Assembly: GCA_951813855.1 (NCBI GenBank)
Contig: OX638380.1
Location: forward strand, 1,008,876 to 1,072,875
DNA length: 64,000 bases
Reading direction: 5' to 3'
From: an uncultured Verrucomicrobiae bacterium
GTDB taxonomy: Bacteria; Verrucomicrobiota; Verrucomicrobiia; Limisphaerales; AAA164-E04
Shown here piece after piece: positions 54,128 to 63,998 of this stretch. The notes beneath the pieces are model-generated. The model had not been told where the DNA came from and ran no database searches. It was given only the letters and a program-made list of their open reading frames with translations. Both the position numbers and the translations under genes were made by a program. The stretch's first letter is position 1; each line of letters begins with the position of its first letter.

Positions 54128-54990
54128 TTACAGAAGTCGCCCTTCCGCACGTTGATACGTCTTTTCGGGCACCGCGAATCTCTCACCTTCATAGTAATCG
54201 GCCAGGCTCGGTCGGTGCAGCCCGATCTCGATGAATTCAGCTTGGGATTCGATTCCAACTGTTGGTCGTCCCAATCTTGGCGCCACGGCGCCCGTCGGGA
54301 ACGTGCCGCCAAACGGATCCAAGACAACATCTCCGGCATTTGATCCGGCTAGTATGATCCTTTCCCTCAAGGCTTCCGGCTTTAGAGCTGGAAGCTCCTT
54401 AGATTCCGGCATCCGGTATCTGACACGCGGGACATACCAAGTATTGCCAGGAACTTTTTGGGGCATGGTAGGGAACCGCTTAGCGATCGTCGATCGGGTT
54501 TCTAACGGCTCCCGTCCTGGCTTCAACCAGAATGTCGTCGGCATTGAAGGTGTCTTCCTTCTTGTTCTTTACGCAATGCAGGATCGGCTCATTCAGAGAA
54601 CCGAAATAGTTTCGCGCCTGAACCTCTGAACTGTCATACGTCCACACAATCCGGGACAGAATGTGAAAGCGCTCACGAAGCCAGATATCGATGACAGGCA
54701 TCGCCTGGGTTCTGCTCCTGAGATGCCTGCTGCCTGTAGGCAACAGAATGCGAATATACTCATTCAGCCACTCAGAGCACCATTCCGCGTATTCCGGTAT
54801 GAACGACCGGCTATCAATGAAATTTCCGAACTTTTTTCCGCTGTTGCAAGGCGGATCGGCAAATATCAAATCGACAGCGCCGCTTGGTATCTTCGGGAGG
54901 ACTACAAGACAGTCGCCGGGCACCATCGCAGCGTTTTCTGTCGAGAAGATGGTCAGACCGTTCTCGACCTGTGAATCAACAATGGTTATG
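54128..54990 (-). pseudogene. YhdJ-like DNA adenine methyltransferase, decayed
   Basis: The sequence follows the YhdJ/type II beta-class methyltransferase in order: GDCLVVLPKIPSGAVDLIFA, a DPP motif, WLRERFHILSRIVWTYDSSE, NYFGSLNEPILHCVKN, FNADDILVEARTGA, then in another frame KVPGNTWYVPRVRYRMPE, LKPEALRERIILAGSNAGDV and VLDPFGGTFPTGAVA. A frameshift near 54490-54540 splits it. The catalytic motif reads DPPC where DPPY/F/W is required, and HPSQKP reads LPALKP, so activity is lost independently of the frameshift. The 5' end abuts an IS1595 fragment with no normal start. Confidence 0.78.
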
Positions 54991-54998
54991 CGGAGATA

Positions 54999-55413
54999 CT
55001 AAACTAACTGTGCCACTCGTGACCACGCTCCACATGACAGTCCCTTGTCAGCCTTCAAGTCCGCATAGCGCCGTTGCCAGCCGACCATGCCGGAGACATC
55101 GTCATTCATCATATCCAGCGGGTCGCGGTTCCTAGCGTTGTAACGCCCGGCGAATTCGTCCACGTAGCGTTGCAGACGCTTCTTGCTGAACTTGAAACGT
55201 GCCCTTGTGCCCCCACTCCAAAGCAGCCCAGAAACTCTCGATGCCATGGGTAAGCGCCCTGTCCCGGACATATTCTCCAGTGCTGCGATTGACGCTCTCA
55301 GGCAAGCTGTCAATCCCGACATAGCCGCGAACATCATCCCTATAGACCTGCCTTGCCGGCTCGCTGTGGCCTTCCACGAAGCCATCCAATGTCTGTGCCT
55401 TGGTGTCCGGCAC
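54999..55413 (-). pseudogene. IS1595-family transposase, C-terminal fragment
   Basis: Minus-strand frames encode TKAQTLDGFVEGH, DDVRGYVGIDSLPESVNRST, GEYVRDRALTHGIESFWAAL and, after a frameshift near 55200, KKRLQRYVDEFAGRYNARNR, the DDE C-terminal region of IS1595 (HGIESFWA and Y-EFAGR-N motifs). The N-terminal zinc-ribbon part is absent on this strand. It overlaps the region where the YhdJ-like gene should start. Confidence 0.75.
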
Positions 55414-55539
55414 TTACCGTCATTACGCCACTCAGCTCAGGCTCCTGAAGGGAATTAGGTAGCAAAATCCGCGGAATCACTTGACGATTGATTTCTTTGA
55501 GTGTATCACAATCTGCACTGGAATCTTAGGACGCCAGAG

Positions 55540-55820
55540 ATGACGAACAAGAAGCGGATTGCTGTCACCATCAGTATGACAGAGTTATTCCGGCTGTTCC
55601 CCGACGAGGATACCTGCTACGGCTGGCTGGAGCGGGTACGCTGGAACGGCAGGCCGGTCTGCCCGCACTGTGGCGGCGCCGAGAACCAAGGCCCGGCACC
55701 GAGTAAGACGCACCCGTACTGGCACCGCGACTGCCGCAAGCATTTCGCCGTAACTACCAAGACAGCCGGCACGCGACCAAGCGCCCGCTCCGAAACTGGA
55801 TATACGCCATCTACTCTGTT
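55540..55820 (+). pseudogene. IS1595-family transposase, N-terminal zinc-ribbon fragment, opposite orientation
   Basis: ATG 55540 opens MTNKKRIAVTISMTELFRLF, then GWLERVRWNGRPVCPHCGG and THPYWHRDCRKHFAVTTKT, the IS1595 zinc-ribbon domain (CPHC and CRKHF). It continues after a frame change as HATKRPLRNWIYAIYSVM and stops. It points away from the C-terminal fragment 130 bases to the left, so the two halves are head to head: two truncated copies or an inversion. Confidence 0.75.
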
Positions 55821-56099
55821 ATGACGGACGTTCCGGAAGAGCACCGGCGTTTGGCGGACCGTTTTCTCGATACGTTGCCGGACGATATCGTCGAATTGGA
55901 TCCTTACGTGAAAGACGATATCGAAAAAATTGTGCGTGCCCTGGACGGGGTGCAGGCCGGCGGCTTGTCGCGGCAACTGCCCGGTTCCGGTCGTTGGGTG
56001 TGGTGGGAAAGCCCGGAACGGGAACGCGCCGGCGGCGACTTGAACCGGGCGGTTAGCGAAGCGGGTTCGGGAGGGGAAATGGAATCTGAGACGCCGTAG
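55821..56099 (+). CDS. Small ORF upstream of the AAA ATPase
   Basis: A 92-residue frame beginning MTDVPEEHRRLADRFLDTLP and rich in acidic residues at first, then VRALDGVQAGGLSRQLPGSG and RWVWWESPERERAGGD. It begins exactly where the IS1595 fragment ends and stops 20 bases before the ATPase start, so it may be the 3' end of a gene truncated by the IS or a small partner of the ATPase. No family recognised. Confidence 0.4.
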   Translation: MTDVPEEHRRLADRFLDTLPDDIVELDPYVKDDIEKIVRALDGVQAGGLSRQLPGSGRWVWWESPERERAGGDLNRAVSEAGSGGEMESETP

Positions 56100-56119
56100 G
56101 GCAGCACGAGGAACGAACG

Positions 56120-57529
56120 ATGACGGACGAAGCGGAACGGAAGTTGGCGGCTCTTTTGCGTGGAAACGCGAAGCGATATCCGGAAGGTCCCGATTTGGAA
56201 TTGATTGGTCAGTTTGCCCGAGTGCGGGATCGGCGGTATCCGCCGGTTTTCGTGGGACGGGAAAAAGAGCTCGGAGTCGTGCAGGATAATTGCACGGATG
56301 CGCTCGGTTATTGCCGCGCCGGGAAACAAGCGGGTGGGCACATTATCGTGTTCCGGGGCGCCCCTGGCGCCGGTAAATCCTCGTTGCTGGAACATATCGC
56401 GGTGCGGGTGACCGGGAAATCCGATCCGTTGGTTATTCGGGTTCCGCTTCTCACGTTGGAAAACCCGGAGGAGTTGGTGCGGGAAATCGCGGGGCATGTT
56501 TTGGCGGCGAACTCGAAGGAACTGGAACAAAAGAAAACGACAACGGATACAGTTACGTATGGCGTCGGCAAGGTGGCGGGCGGGGAACATTCCGTGACTC
56601 GGGAAACCGGGCCGCTTCCGGCTAAGTTTCAGGTTTTGAGCAAATTGCGTCCCGGGAAAACCTGGAACCGGGCGGTTTGCCTTTTAGTGGACGAAGCACA
56701 GCAAGTTACGGAAAAACACGGGGCTTCCCTGCAGGAACTTCATTTGGGGGAACACGGTTTGCCGATCGTTACGGTATGCGGCGGCTTGGCCAATACTGTC
56801 GAGAATCTGAGAAAGGCGCTGTCGCCGCGCCTGACGCATGGCAACATTATTACTCTCGGCGGTTTGATGTCCGGCGAAGTGCGTTCCTGTGTCGCCCAAA
56901 TGTTCGATCGGTGCCGGGTTGGGCATGACGACCGGCAAGTGGAAGAAATCGCGTCGGAAATCGCGGAGCGTTCGGAAGGTTGGCCGCAACATGTGCGTAC
57001 CGAAACGGCGGCGTTGTTCGCCGGCCTGGAAAAAACCCGAGGCGATTTGAATGCGGTGAATATCCGCGCCGTTAACCGGCAAGCGAGGGAATGGCGGGAA
57101 GAAAGTTACGCCGCGAGGAAAAGCAAGGAGATCGACGATTCCATTTTTCTGGTCGGCGCTTTATTACGGAAAATCCCGCCGGACGGCTGCGAGGTGATGG
57201 ACGCCCGAGAGATTCTTCGGAAAAATGCGGATGCGGACAAGGAAGGGTGGGAGCTGCCGGACGGAATGAAACCGAAGCATTTCTTGGATCATCTGTTCCG
57301 CCAGGGGATTTTGCAACCGCATGGCGAGAATTCTTTGATTTGCCCGATCCCGAGTTTGCAGACTTGGTTTATCGAGAGCGCTACTCGTTCCGGGGAACGT
57401 TCCGGTGCAGCAGTCGCAGACGCGAACCGGAACGCGCTGGAAGCTGCGGTAAAACCGGCGGCAGAAATCGGGGAGAATCCGGCGCCAGCGGAAGGCGCCG
57501 GGGAAGAACGGCAAGGGTGCGAGCGCTGA
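56120..57529 (+). CDS. AAA-type ATPase of unknown role
   Basis: A 469-residue ATPase of the ORC/Cdc6- or TniB-like AAA kind: PPVFVGREKELGVVQDNC, Walker A GAPGAGKSS (80-88), Walker B CLLVDEAQQ (188-195) and a sensor-like LPIVTVCGGLANT. The C-terminal third looks winged-helix-like (KEIDDSIFLVGALLRKIPPD). Such genes often accompany transposons or defence loci; here it lies between IS1595 pieces and a dead R-M operon. The frame is intact with an AT-richer start region. A second frame beyond 57529 (ending ELAVKLQAA at 57621) may be its true C-terminus if a base is missing. Confidence 0.75.
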   Translation: MTDEAERKLAALLRGNAKRYPEGPDLELIGQFARVRDRRYPPVFVGREKELGVVQDNCTDALGYCRAGKQAGGHIIVFRGAPGAGKSSLLEHIAVRVTGKSDPLVIRVPLLTLENPEELVREIAGHVLAANSKELEQKKTTTDTVTYGVGKVAGGEHSVTRETGPLPAKFQVLSKLRPGKTWNRAVCLLVDEAQQVTEKHGASLQELHLGEHGLPIVTVCGGLANTVENLRKALSPRLTHGNIITLGGLMSGEVRSCVAQMFDRCRVGHDDRQVEEIASEIAERSEGWPQHVRTETAALFAGLEKTRGDLNAVNIRAVNRQAREWREESYAARKSKEIDDSIFLVGALLRKIPPDGCEVMDAREILRKNADADKEGWELPDGMKPKHFLDHLFRQGILQPHGENSLICPIPSLQTWFIESATRSGERSGAAVADANRNALEAAVKPAAEIGENPAPAEGAGEERQGCER

Positions 57530-57716
57530 TCGAACCGGGAAAGAAACCGTATTGGCAAGTCGCCGTCGTCGCGGCGGCGACTTCCGCAAAAGAACTGGCC
57601 GTTAAGTTGCAGGCCGCCTGACTTTGCCGGGGTGGAACCGGCACTCACGAACTAATGGGTCATTCTGGTCAAAAATTAGCAAATCTCATACGTAGGCAGT
57701 TACGTTACCAAAGACT

Positions 57717-58580
57717 TCAGATCGGGCGGAGCTGCGAACACAGGGTCCGCTTGAACTCGCTGAACTCTCCTTCCTCCGCCGCCTTGAGCTTTTCGTATGA
57801 CTTCTCTAGCGGTAGGACTTCCCAATGCCAAGGTTCGAGTTTGCCGTCACGTAATTCAGGAACGAGCCAGATCACGTCTCCAGCGTTGAGGTCCTGTTTT
57901 GCCTTGGGGGACCGGCCGCCAATGTTCTCGTAAAACGGCTTGTCAACGGCCACGGCGATTTTGGACTGCCACTGACGCAAGATCGGTCCCTTCACCTGCA
58001 ACTGCGGCATGAGGCGCTTCGCGCTCGACGAACGATAATCAGGACGCCGGTTTTTCCCCGGGAACGGCGCGGATTCGCCAGTGTCAGTACGAAGCGTTTC
58101 AAAGTCGTCTTTCATTCCCCCGCCAGAGAAATAGACTGCCTGAATTTCCAATCCGTACCATTTCGTAGCCTCCGCATCGGATGCTACCACCAGATCAATC
58201 TTCCCCGCCGGTTTGCCGGTCGCAGTACTTTACATGAATGGCACTTCCTTCGCGATCATTACGGCGCCGGGAGGGAACCCGACGATTTCGGACAGCCACT
58301 TTACGAGCATCCCTTCCTGTTCGAATCGTGCCGGGCAGACGATAACGGGCGAGCCATCACGTCTGGCGATCCGTCCGTTCTGTTTTACCTACGGTTGAAT
58401 GGAGCACACGCCGCCGCTCTTGTTGCATTGCATGCTTTTGAACGGGCAGCCGAGGTAGTCCTCCTTGTTTTTGCTGAGGGCGATCTCTGCCAACTGCCGC
58501 CGGGCGGTTGGATTCAGCGACAGGAAATCTTTGCCAAACCACTCCGCGATGCCATAGCGGTTTTGCCTCTTTTGGCTCAT
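57717..58580 (-). pseudogene. NotI-family restriction endonuclease with two in-frame stops
   Basis: From ATG 58580 (MSQKRQNRYGIAEWFGKDFL) one frame runs to 57717 and is interrupted only by TAG at 58389-58391 and TAA at 58230-58232. The protein (about 285 residues) matches the NotI family: a cysteine cluster GCPFKSMQCNKSGGVCS plus VCPARFEQEG, like the Fe-binding Cys4 site of NotI, and a catalytic core YGLEIQAVYFSGGG, RRPDYRSSSAKRLMPQLQVK. The first stop lies between the third and fourth Cys. The start overlaps the upstream methyltransferase stop (ATGA), so the two formed an R-M operon. The reading frame is otherwise preserved, which suggests recent loss or stop-codon readthrough. Confidence 0.8.
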
Positions 58581-59468
58581 GAGAACAAACGGTCCCGCGT
58601 GATAACGAGTTCGGGAATGCGAACGTGATGGCCGTTTTTCATCTGGACGGTGACGCACTGGAAGCCGTGAGACTGCACCAGTTCCACCACCAGCGGAGCG
58701 CAATCGTAGGTCATCAGGAAATCCGCGCCGCTCTCGGCGAGCGTCTCGAAAATCCGAGCGTGCGCGATTTCGCTGTGCGCATAGAGCCGGGATCCGGCTC
58801 GCTTCCCGCCTGCGGTGTAAGGCGGATCGATGAAAATCCGGGCGGCGGGGTTCGCCGCGAGCAGTCCCTGAAGCCTCACGCCGTCGCCTTCGTAGAACGA
58901 AATCTACTCGGCGAATCCGGCAATGTCCTGGAGCCGCTTCGCCAGTGTGGCCGGGTACCATCTGGAGCCAACGCCGTTGCCGTTCTCGCCGTTCTTCGTC
59001 AGCGCGGCTCCGGGGGCGAGGACGCCGCCTCGCCGGGTCCGATTCAGCACCAGCGTTCGGAAGCCATGATCGAGCGCGTCGAGCGGCGCCTTGGCCGCTA
59101 ATTTCTCAATAGCTCGGGCGGGTCGGGCTGAACGCTCTGATTCGTGCGATCATGCCGTCCGGCTCCGTCAACGCGGCGCGCCAAAACGCGGCGACATCCC
59201 GATCAAGGTCGATCATGATCGCGAGTTTGGCGAGGCACTCCATGACGGCGGTAAGCGAAACGATGCCGCCGCCCGCGAACGGCTCCACGAGGCTCGCTTG
59301 GGGATCGCCCTGTTTAAGCCACGCCCGGATATGCGGGATGAGCCAAGTCTTGCCGCCAGGATACCGGAGGGGACTCCGCTGCGGGACGCAGGCCACGTTG
59401 ACCGCGGGGATCGCCGACGGGGCGAAGCGTCGCTCCAATAGCAATTCTGTTTGCCGAGGCACGGCCAT
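58577..59468 (-). pseudogene. D12-class (Dam-like) DNA methyltransferase with frameshift and stop
   Basis: The N-terminal frame (59468-59106) has RSPLRYPGGKTWLIPHIRAW and VEPFAGGGIVSLTAVMECL (SAM motif). After a frame change near 59110-59135 the sequence continues AIEKLAAKAPLDALDHGFRT and APGAALTKNGENGNGVGSRW. A TAG at 58904-58906 interrupts it just before ISFYEGDGVRLQ and the catalytic IDPPYTAGGKRAGSRLY, then LMTYDCAPLVVELVQSHGF to 58577. Family assignment is secure; it is the likely modification partner of the NotI-like endonuclease with which it overlaps. Both partners carry inactivating changes. Confidence 0.8.
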
Positions 59469-60159
59469 AGGATGCCGTTCCGGGTCTCGAATAGCAACGA
59501 CGCATCTAGGGCAAGGGTTTCGGCACGCACTTCGAGAAGCGACACCTCACCGTAGATCACATCATCGCCCGGATGAAGGGCGGGACGGATCAGCTATCAA
59601 ACTTGCGCTTGGTTCCGGCAAGGCGTGATCCCCGCTTCTGGTTCGGCGACCATATCTCGGCTGAATTTTTGTATCCTTTCATCTCAGCGATCTAGCTTCA
59701 GGAACAGCGCAGTTTGATTTCGCGATCGATTGCGCTGCTTCGTCTTCATGATCTTCCGTCCCGCCGCCGGGTACCGGCATCACCAGCACCTTCAACCGCT
59801 GCCCCGCGAGCGGTTCGTTTTTGCCGACTCACGCAGGCATCCCGCAGCTCGATCACGATCCGCAACTCCTCTTTCAATTCGTCGCACGCTCAATCCTGGT
59901 AGCTGCGAATGGAGCCAGGGGCGGGGGCGATATCTCGCGGATGCGTTCCGCCGCCGCCGACCGCCAAGCCGCCGACAATTTATCGCGAATCAACGCCAGA
60001 TTATGACCGGGACACCGTTTCGCTCTGCCCCGCTTTCAAGCGAAGACCGACGAATTCGCCTCCCAATACAGCGAACTCCCGCCTGACGGGTCTGAGTCCG
60101 GGTCGAAGATTACGTCCGGGAAATGACGTTTCCCGGACACTCACTGCCCCATCCGGGAT
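59469..60159. other. Intergenic region, possible decayed ORF
   Basis: No recognisable gene. A minus-strand frame (59560 leftward) reads VIYGEVSLLEVRAETLALDA and SLLFETRNGILWPCLGK before merging with the methyltransferase region; it looks protein-like but matches nothing I know. The rest is featureless. Confidence 0.3.
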
Positions 60160-61422
60160 TTATTTCCCGAGTGACTCAGCTTTAGTTCCGGACGGAACGG
60201 TCGAGTTTCGGGGACGCAGGGCGTCACGATAGAGTCCTTCGAAATCTTCGGCCAGGACCGTCCGGGGGTTAAACTGAGCCGTCCACTGTTCCGCCGCTTG
60301 CTGAGACAACTCGGGAATCCGCGATTCCTCTACTCCCAACGTCGCCAAATCGACCGCTAACTCAGCCTGCTCCAACACTCGATCCACGTAGGCGACCAAT
60401 TCCCTGATCGACAACTCAGGATCCGATTCGTCCGCGGACAGCTTGCCGATCGAAACCAACTCCAAATAGATTTCCCGGGCTTCCGGGCATTCGGCATTGA
60501 AGGCGATCACCCGCGGCAACATCAGGCCCACGGCCTGGCCGTGAACGATCCCGTAATCAGCCGTTAACGGATTGGCCGCCGAATGGGCGGCGCCTAGCAT
60601 ACTGTTTTCAATCGCCAGTCCTGAGTAAGCGGCACCCAGCATCATCTCTCCCCGAGCCGACATGTCGGCTCCGTCGGACAAGACTCGAGACAACGACCGC
60701 GCGATCAATCGAAAAGCCTCCCTCGACCAAATCCGGGACATCGGCGTTTGTCTCAGGGTTACGGCCGATTCCAGGGCATGCGCCAACGCGTCGACTCCAG
60801 TACAAGCCTTGACCTTCGCGGGTTGCGACAGGGTCAACTCCGGATCCAGCAAGGCGACTTTGGCCGCGGCTTTGGTATCGCCGCAGGCCATCTTCCGATG
60901 CGTCTTCTCGTCCGCTATCAAGGCATACGATTGACATTCGCTCCCGGTTCCGGCTGTCGTGGGTATCGCGATCATAGGCAGCATGGGCAGGGTGGCCTTG
61001 CCGGTTCCCCAATAGTCCTTCATCTCGCCGCCGTTGGTGAATAAAAAATTGCAACCTTTGGCCGTGTCCATGCTGCTGCCTCCTCCCAGGCCGATTAAAA
61101 AATCAATGCGTTCCCGGCGAGCCGCAGCGACGCATTCGTTGACGTCCTCGGTAGTGGGATTTTCCCGGACCCGATCGTAGATCGCATAATCGATGCCAGC
61201 TTTCTTGAGCGACTTTTCGACTCGTTCCGCATGTCCCGCCGCTACGACCCCTGGATCGGTCACGAGCAAGATCCGCCGGCCCTGACTCTCGAGAACCAAC
61301 TCCCCCACCCGTTCGACTTCCCCGCAGCCGTAGACCAAACGGGGCAAAGCGGGCGACTGAAACCGAGGTAATATCTTCCCGTCTTGATCTGCCTGACTCT
61401 CTATCATGTCACTCGCTTGCAA
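60160..61422 (-). CDS. Iron-containing (group III) alcohol dehydrogenase
   Basis: A 420-residue Fe-ADH. It has the dinucleotide motif GLGGGSSMDTAKG (111-123), PTTAGTGSECQSYALI, GVDALAHALESAV with metal ligands, and AAHSAANPLTADYGIVHGQA with the His ligands of the metal site. Last gene of a three-gene minus-strand operon, 20 bases after the aldehyde dehydrogenase, so it would reduce the aldehyde made there to an alcohol, or work in reverse. Confidence 0.92.
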   Translation of the reverse strand: MQASDMIESQADQDGKILPRFQSPALPRLVYGCGEVERVGELVLESQGRRILLVTDPGVVAAGHAERVEKSLKKAGIDYAIYDRVRENPTTEDVNECVAAARRERIDFLIGLGGGSSMDTAKGCNFLFTNGGEMKDYWGTGKATLPMLPMIAIPTTAGTGSECQSYALIADEKTHRKMACGDTKAAAKVALLDPELTLSQPAKVKACTGVDALAHALESAVTLRQTPMSRIWSREAFRLIARSLSRVLSDGADMSARGEMMLGAAYSGLAIENSMLGAAHSAANPLTADYGIVHGQAVGLMLPRVIAFNAECPEAREIYLELVSIGKLSADESDPELSIRELVAYVDRVLEQAELAVDLATLGVEESRIPELSQQAAEQWTAQFNPRTVLAEDFEGLYRDALRPRNSTVPSGTKAESLGK

Positions 61423-61442
61423 CCGACGAACCGGCCGTTCGC

Positions 61443-62903
61443 TCAGGCCACGGCCAACCTCGGCCCTAAACCATCGGCGAACTCGATCGAGCGGCGGCGA
61501 TAGAGCAACTCGAACATATTTCCTTCATGCGGTTGATCCCAGGAAACCTTCATGGTCGGTATCGGCCCCAGATTGAGGCGAGCGATCTCAGGCGAATCCA
61601 GCAGGCGGGCGATAAAGTCCTGATCCTTGGTGATCGCGGTAACGACCAGGGAATAACCGATCCGTGCCAAGGTTTCCGCTGGGGGAACTTCGACGACGCT
61701 AACGTAAGGACACAGGAATTCCCGATTGTAGAGGGGATGATCGGTCGATTCGCAATAGATCACGGACGGTCGCAAATAGTTGCCGCCGTCGAACCGTTCC
61801 TGGCGGTCCCCGTTTCGAAAGGGGGCGGCGCAATCTCGGGCCCCCGGGGTTTTCAGTTCTTCCTCGATCGTGCGATCGATGTATTCGGCCATGGCGGGAT
61901 TGGCGAACCCCGACAACTTGGCCTCCTCGTCGTTGACCGGCGCCGGTTTGATCGGGCCCAAGAGCCGCCCTAACGCCTCGGCGATCTGTTGCCCGTGCCG
62001 GGGGGTCACGATCGCCGAAGCGTTGATGCAACTGCGCCCGCCGTTCTCGACGGCGCTAGCCGCCATCAATTCCAGATAATCCTGCCAATTATCCGCCTCG
62101 TCTTCTCCCAGAATAATCTTGCTGTATCCCGGGCCGTGCACCTGGATGCCGGGATTGCCGGCATGACGATCCACCGTTTCTTGACCGCCAAACACCAGCG
62201 CTCGCCCGCAACGCTCCAAAACCGCGTCGGCCCCTTCGTGATCGGTCGGATAAAACCCGAACGCCTCGGCCGGACAACCGGCCGCCAAAAACGCTTGAAT
62301 CAACCGGTAGGGCGTCCACGGCTCCTCCCGGCCCGGCTTGATCACCACGGGAATTTTCAAAGCGATCGCCGGCAACCACAGGGAATTGACCGCCGGAGAA
62401 TTACTCGGCATCACCAAACCCAACGCGTCGGTCATCGGAAACAGGCCGATCCGGGTACCGTGCTGTTCGCCGTAGCCCCGATCGACGATCCCGAAATCCA
62501 GTTTCCGGGTCAGACCGGTCAAAATGACCTCCATCTGAGTCAGGGCGTAGTGGATTTTTTCCATGTTCCGCCGGACCATCACGTGAGGCAAACCGCTAGT
62601 GGCCGAAAGGGTCTTTACGTAATCCTCGGCCGTTTGCCGCCGATCCCCTTCTCCGAGCGGCAGGTCCTCGCGCAAAAAAAACTCCCCCGCCCGCGACGAG
62701 ATTTCGATCAACTCCGCCACCGTCTTCTTTCCTAACGCGGCTCGCGCCCGTGCCGCTTGCCGCAAGTCACGCCGAACGACGCCCGCATTGACCTGGGAAA
62801 CCCGGGCCAAGGGACGCCGATCGCGATAATCGATGATATCGTTCTGGTTGAGGCTGACGTAGGGAACCCCCCAACGCAAACAGGGAATGTGAGGCAAGTC
62901 CAT
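61443..62903 (-). CDS. Aldehyde dehydrogenase superfamily enzyme (acyl reductase-like)
   Basis: A 486-residue ALDH-fold protein: MPSNSPAVNSLWLPAIALKI (cofactor region), VVIKPGREEPWTPY, and the catalytic Cys292 in ENGGRSCINAS. The usual general-base Glu motif is not obvious (VFGGQETVDRHAG at that place), as in CoA- or adenylate-linked acyl reductases rather than ordinary aldehyde oxidisers. It follows the adenylating-enzyme gene by 6 bases. By comparison with LuxC/LuxE and EhpG/EhpF pairs it may reduce an activated carboxylate to the aldehyde; the direction and substrate are inference. Confidence 0.8.
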   Translation of the reverse strand: MDLPHIPCLRWGVPYVSLNQNDIIDYRDRRPLARVSQVNAGVVRRDLRQAARARAALGKKTVAELIEISSRAGEFFLREDLPLGEGDRRQTAEDYVKTLSATSGLPHVMVRRNMEKIHYALTQMEVILTGLTRKLDFGIVDRGYGEQHGTRIGLFPMTDALGLVMPSNSPAVNSLWLPAIALKIPVVIKPGREEPWTPYRLIQAFLAAGCPAEAFGFYPTDHEGADAVLERCGRALVFGGQETVDRHAGNPGIQVHGPGYSKIILGEDEADNWQDYLELMAASAVENGGRSCINASAIVTPRHGQQIAEALGRLLGPIKPAPVNDEEAKLSGFANPAMAEYIDRTIEEELKTPGARDCAAPFRNGDRQERFDGGNYLRPSVIYCESTDHPLYNREFLCPYVSVVEVPPAETLARIGYSLVVTAITKDQDFIARLLDSPEIARLNLGPIPTMKVSWDQPHEGNMFELLYRRRSIEFADGLGPRLAVA

Positions 62904-62909
62904 CGCTAG

Positions 62910-63998
62910 CTAATACACTCCTTCCACGATCTTTTTCTCCATCGCTCCGAACGGCCGGACTTCCGCCACCCCGTCCCAAGGATAGCAATCCCTCGGTTCG
63001 CGGCGCCGGGCTTCGTCGCGTTCCAGGAACCGGGGCATAAAAAATTCTTTGGTGAGGGTCGTCAATTCCACCCTCCCCCATTCCCCGTAATCCTTGACCT
63101 GGCGGGGTTGCTCCGGATCGACGACCCGCAGCACGGCGCGGGGTTGAGGAGCGTAATAGGTAATGGAGTATTGGTCTTCAGGCTTCAATGGCGTGCTGGC
63201 CGCCAATCCCATCAGGGTGTTCCCGTAGGTAGGATAAAACCCGATCCGGTTTTCCAGGACCTCCTCGACCAGAAACCGGGTATACTGCGGATCCATCGTC
63301 GTGCCGCCGCAAAACACGCCCCGCAATCCCGCCTTCCAGAGATCCAGGCGTTCCGAAAGGGCTTCCAGGAGCTTGGGCGTCGTAAACAGGCCGCTGACCC
63401 GGCGATGCTTGAAAATGGTCACGGCTTGAGCGACCACGTGGTCCATGTAGGACCGGGCGATATCGAATTGACGATTTGCGATCACCTTTTTGACGAACCG
63501 GGGATCCAAGTCGATAAAGTAACAGGAACAACCCCGCACGTTCGCCAAATGCTCGATCGCCAAACGCAAGCGGCGTGGTCCGGTCGGCCCCATCATCAAC
63601 CAGTAATCGTTCCGGGGAAAATGCTCGTCAGCCAGTTTGTCCGAAAATTCGCTGTAATCGACCCGGAAATCGTTCCAGCCGATGCGCTGCTTGGGCATGC
63701 CGGTCGTTCCTCCCGTCTCGAAGACGTTGAAGGGTTTGCCTCGAAAGGCGTTCGGCACCCACTCCTCCGGCTGCTGATCCCGCAACCACTCGTCGCGAAA
63801 ATTGGGAAACCGTGCGATCAAATCGGCGAACCCGTCGATCTCCTGGGCCGGATCCCAGCCGGCTTCCTTCGCCCAACGCAGCCAAAACGGACAGCCGGTT
63901 TCCGCGGAAAAATGCCAGCGCACGATGTCGCGCACTGCGGCGTCCAGCTTTTCTTGTTCCTCCTGGATAGTTACAGGAGTGACTCCTCGCTTATTCAT
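62910..63998 (-). CDS. ANL-superfamily adenylating enzyme (PaaK/LuxE/EhpF-like)
   Basis: A 362-residue AMP-forming enzyme. The P-loop-like motif is FETGGTTGMPK (93-103), with a YPTYGNTLMG motif (A5-like) and WGRVELTTLT (A7-like). It lacks the small C-terminal lid domain of full ANL ligases, as in PaaK-like, LuxE and EhpF proteins. The start at 63998 (MNKRGVTPVTIQEEQEKL) is two bases from the edge, so an upstream extension cannot be excluded. It heads an operon with an aldehyde dehydrogenase and an Fe-alcohol dehydrogenase: activate an acid, reduce it to aldehyde, then to alcohol. Confidence 0.8.
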   Translation of the reverse strand: MNKRGVTPVTIQEEQEKLDAAVRDIVRWHFSAETGCPFWLRWAKEAGWDPAQEIDGFADLIARFPNFRDEWLRDQQPEEWVPNAFRGKPFNVFETGGTTGMPKQRIGWNDFRVDYSEFSDKLADEHFPRNDYWLMMGPTGPRRLRLAIEHLANVRGCSCYFIDLDPRFVKKVIANRQFDIARSYMDHVVAQAVTIFKHRRVSGLFTTPKLLEALSERLDLWKAGLRGVFCGGTTMDPQYTRFLVEEVLENRIGFYPTYGNTLMGLAASTPLKPEDQYSITYYAPQPRAVLRVVDPEQPRQVKDYGEWGRVELTTLTKEFFMPRFLERDEARRREPRDCYPWDGVAEVRPFGAMEKKIVEGVY

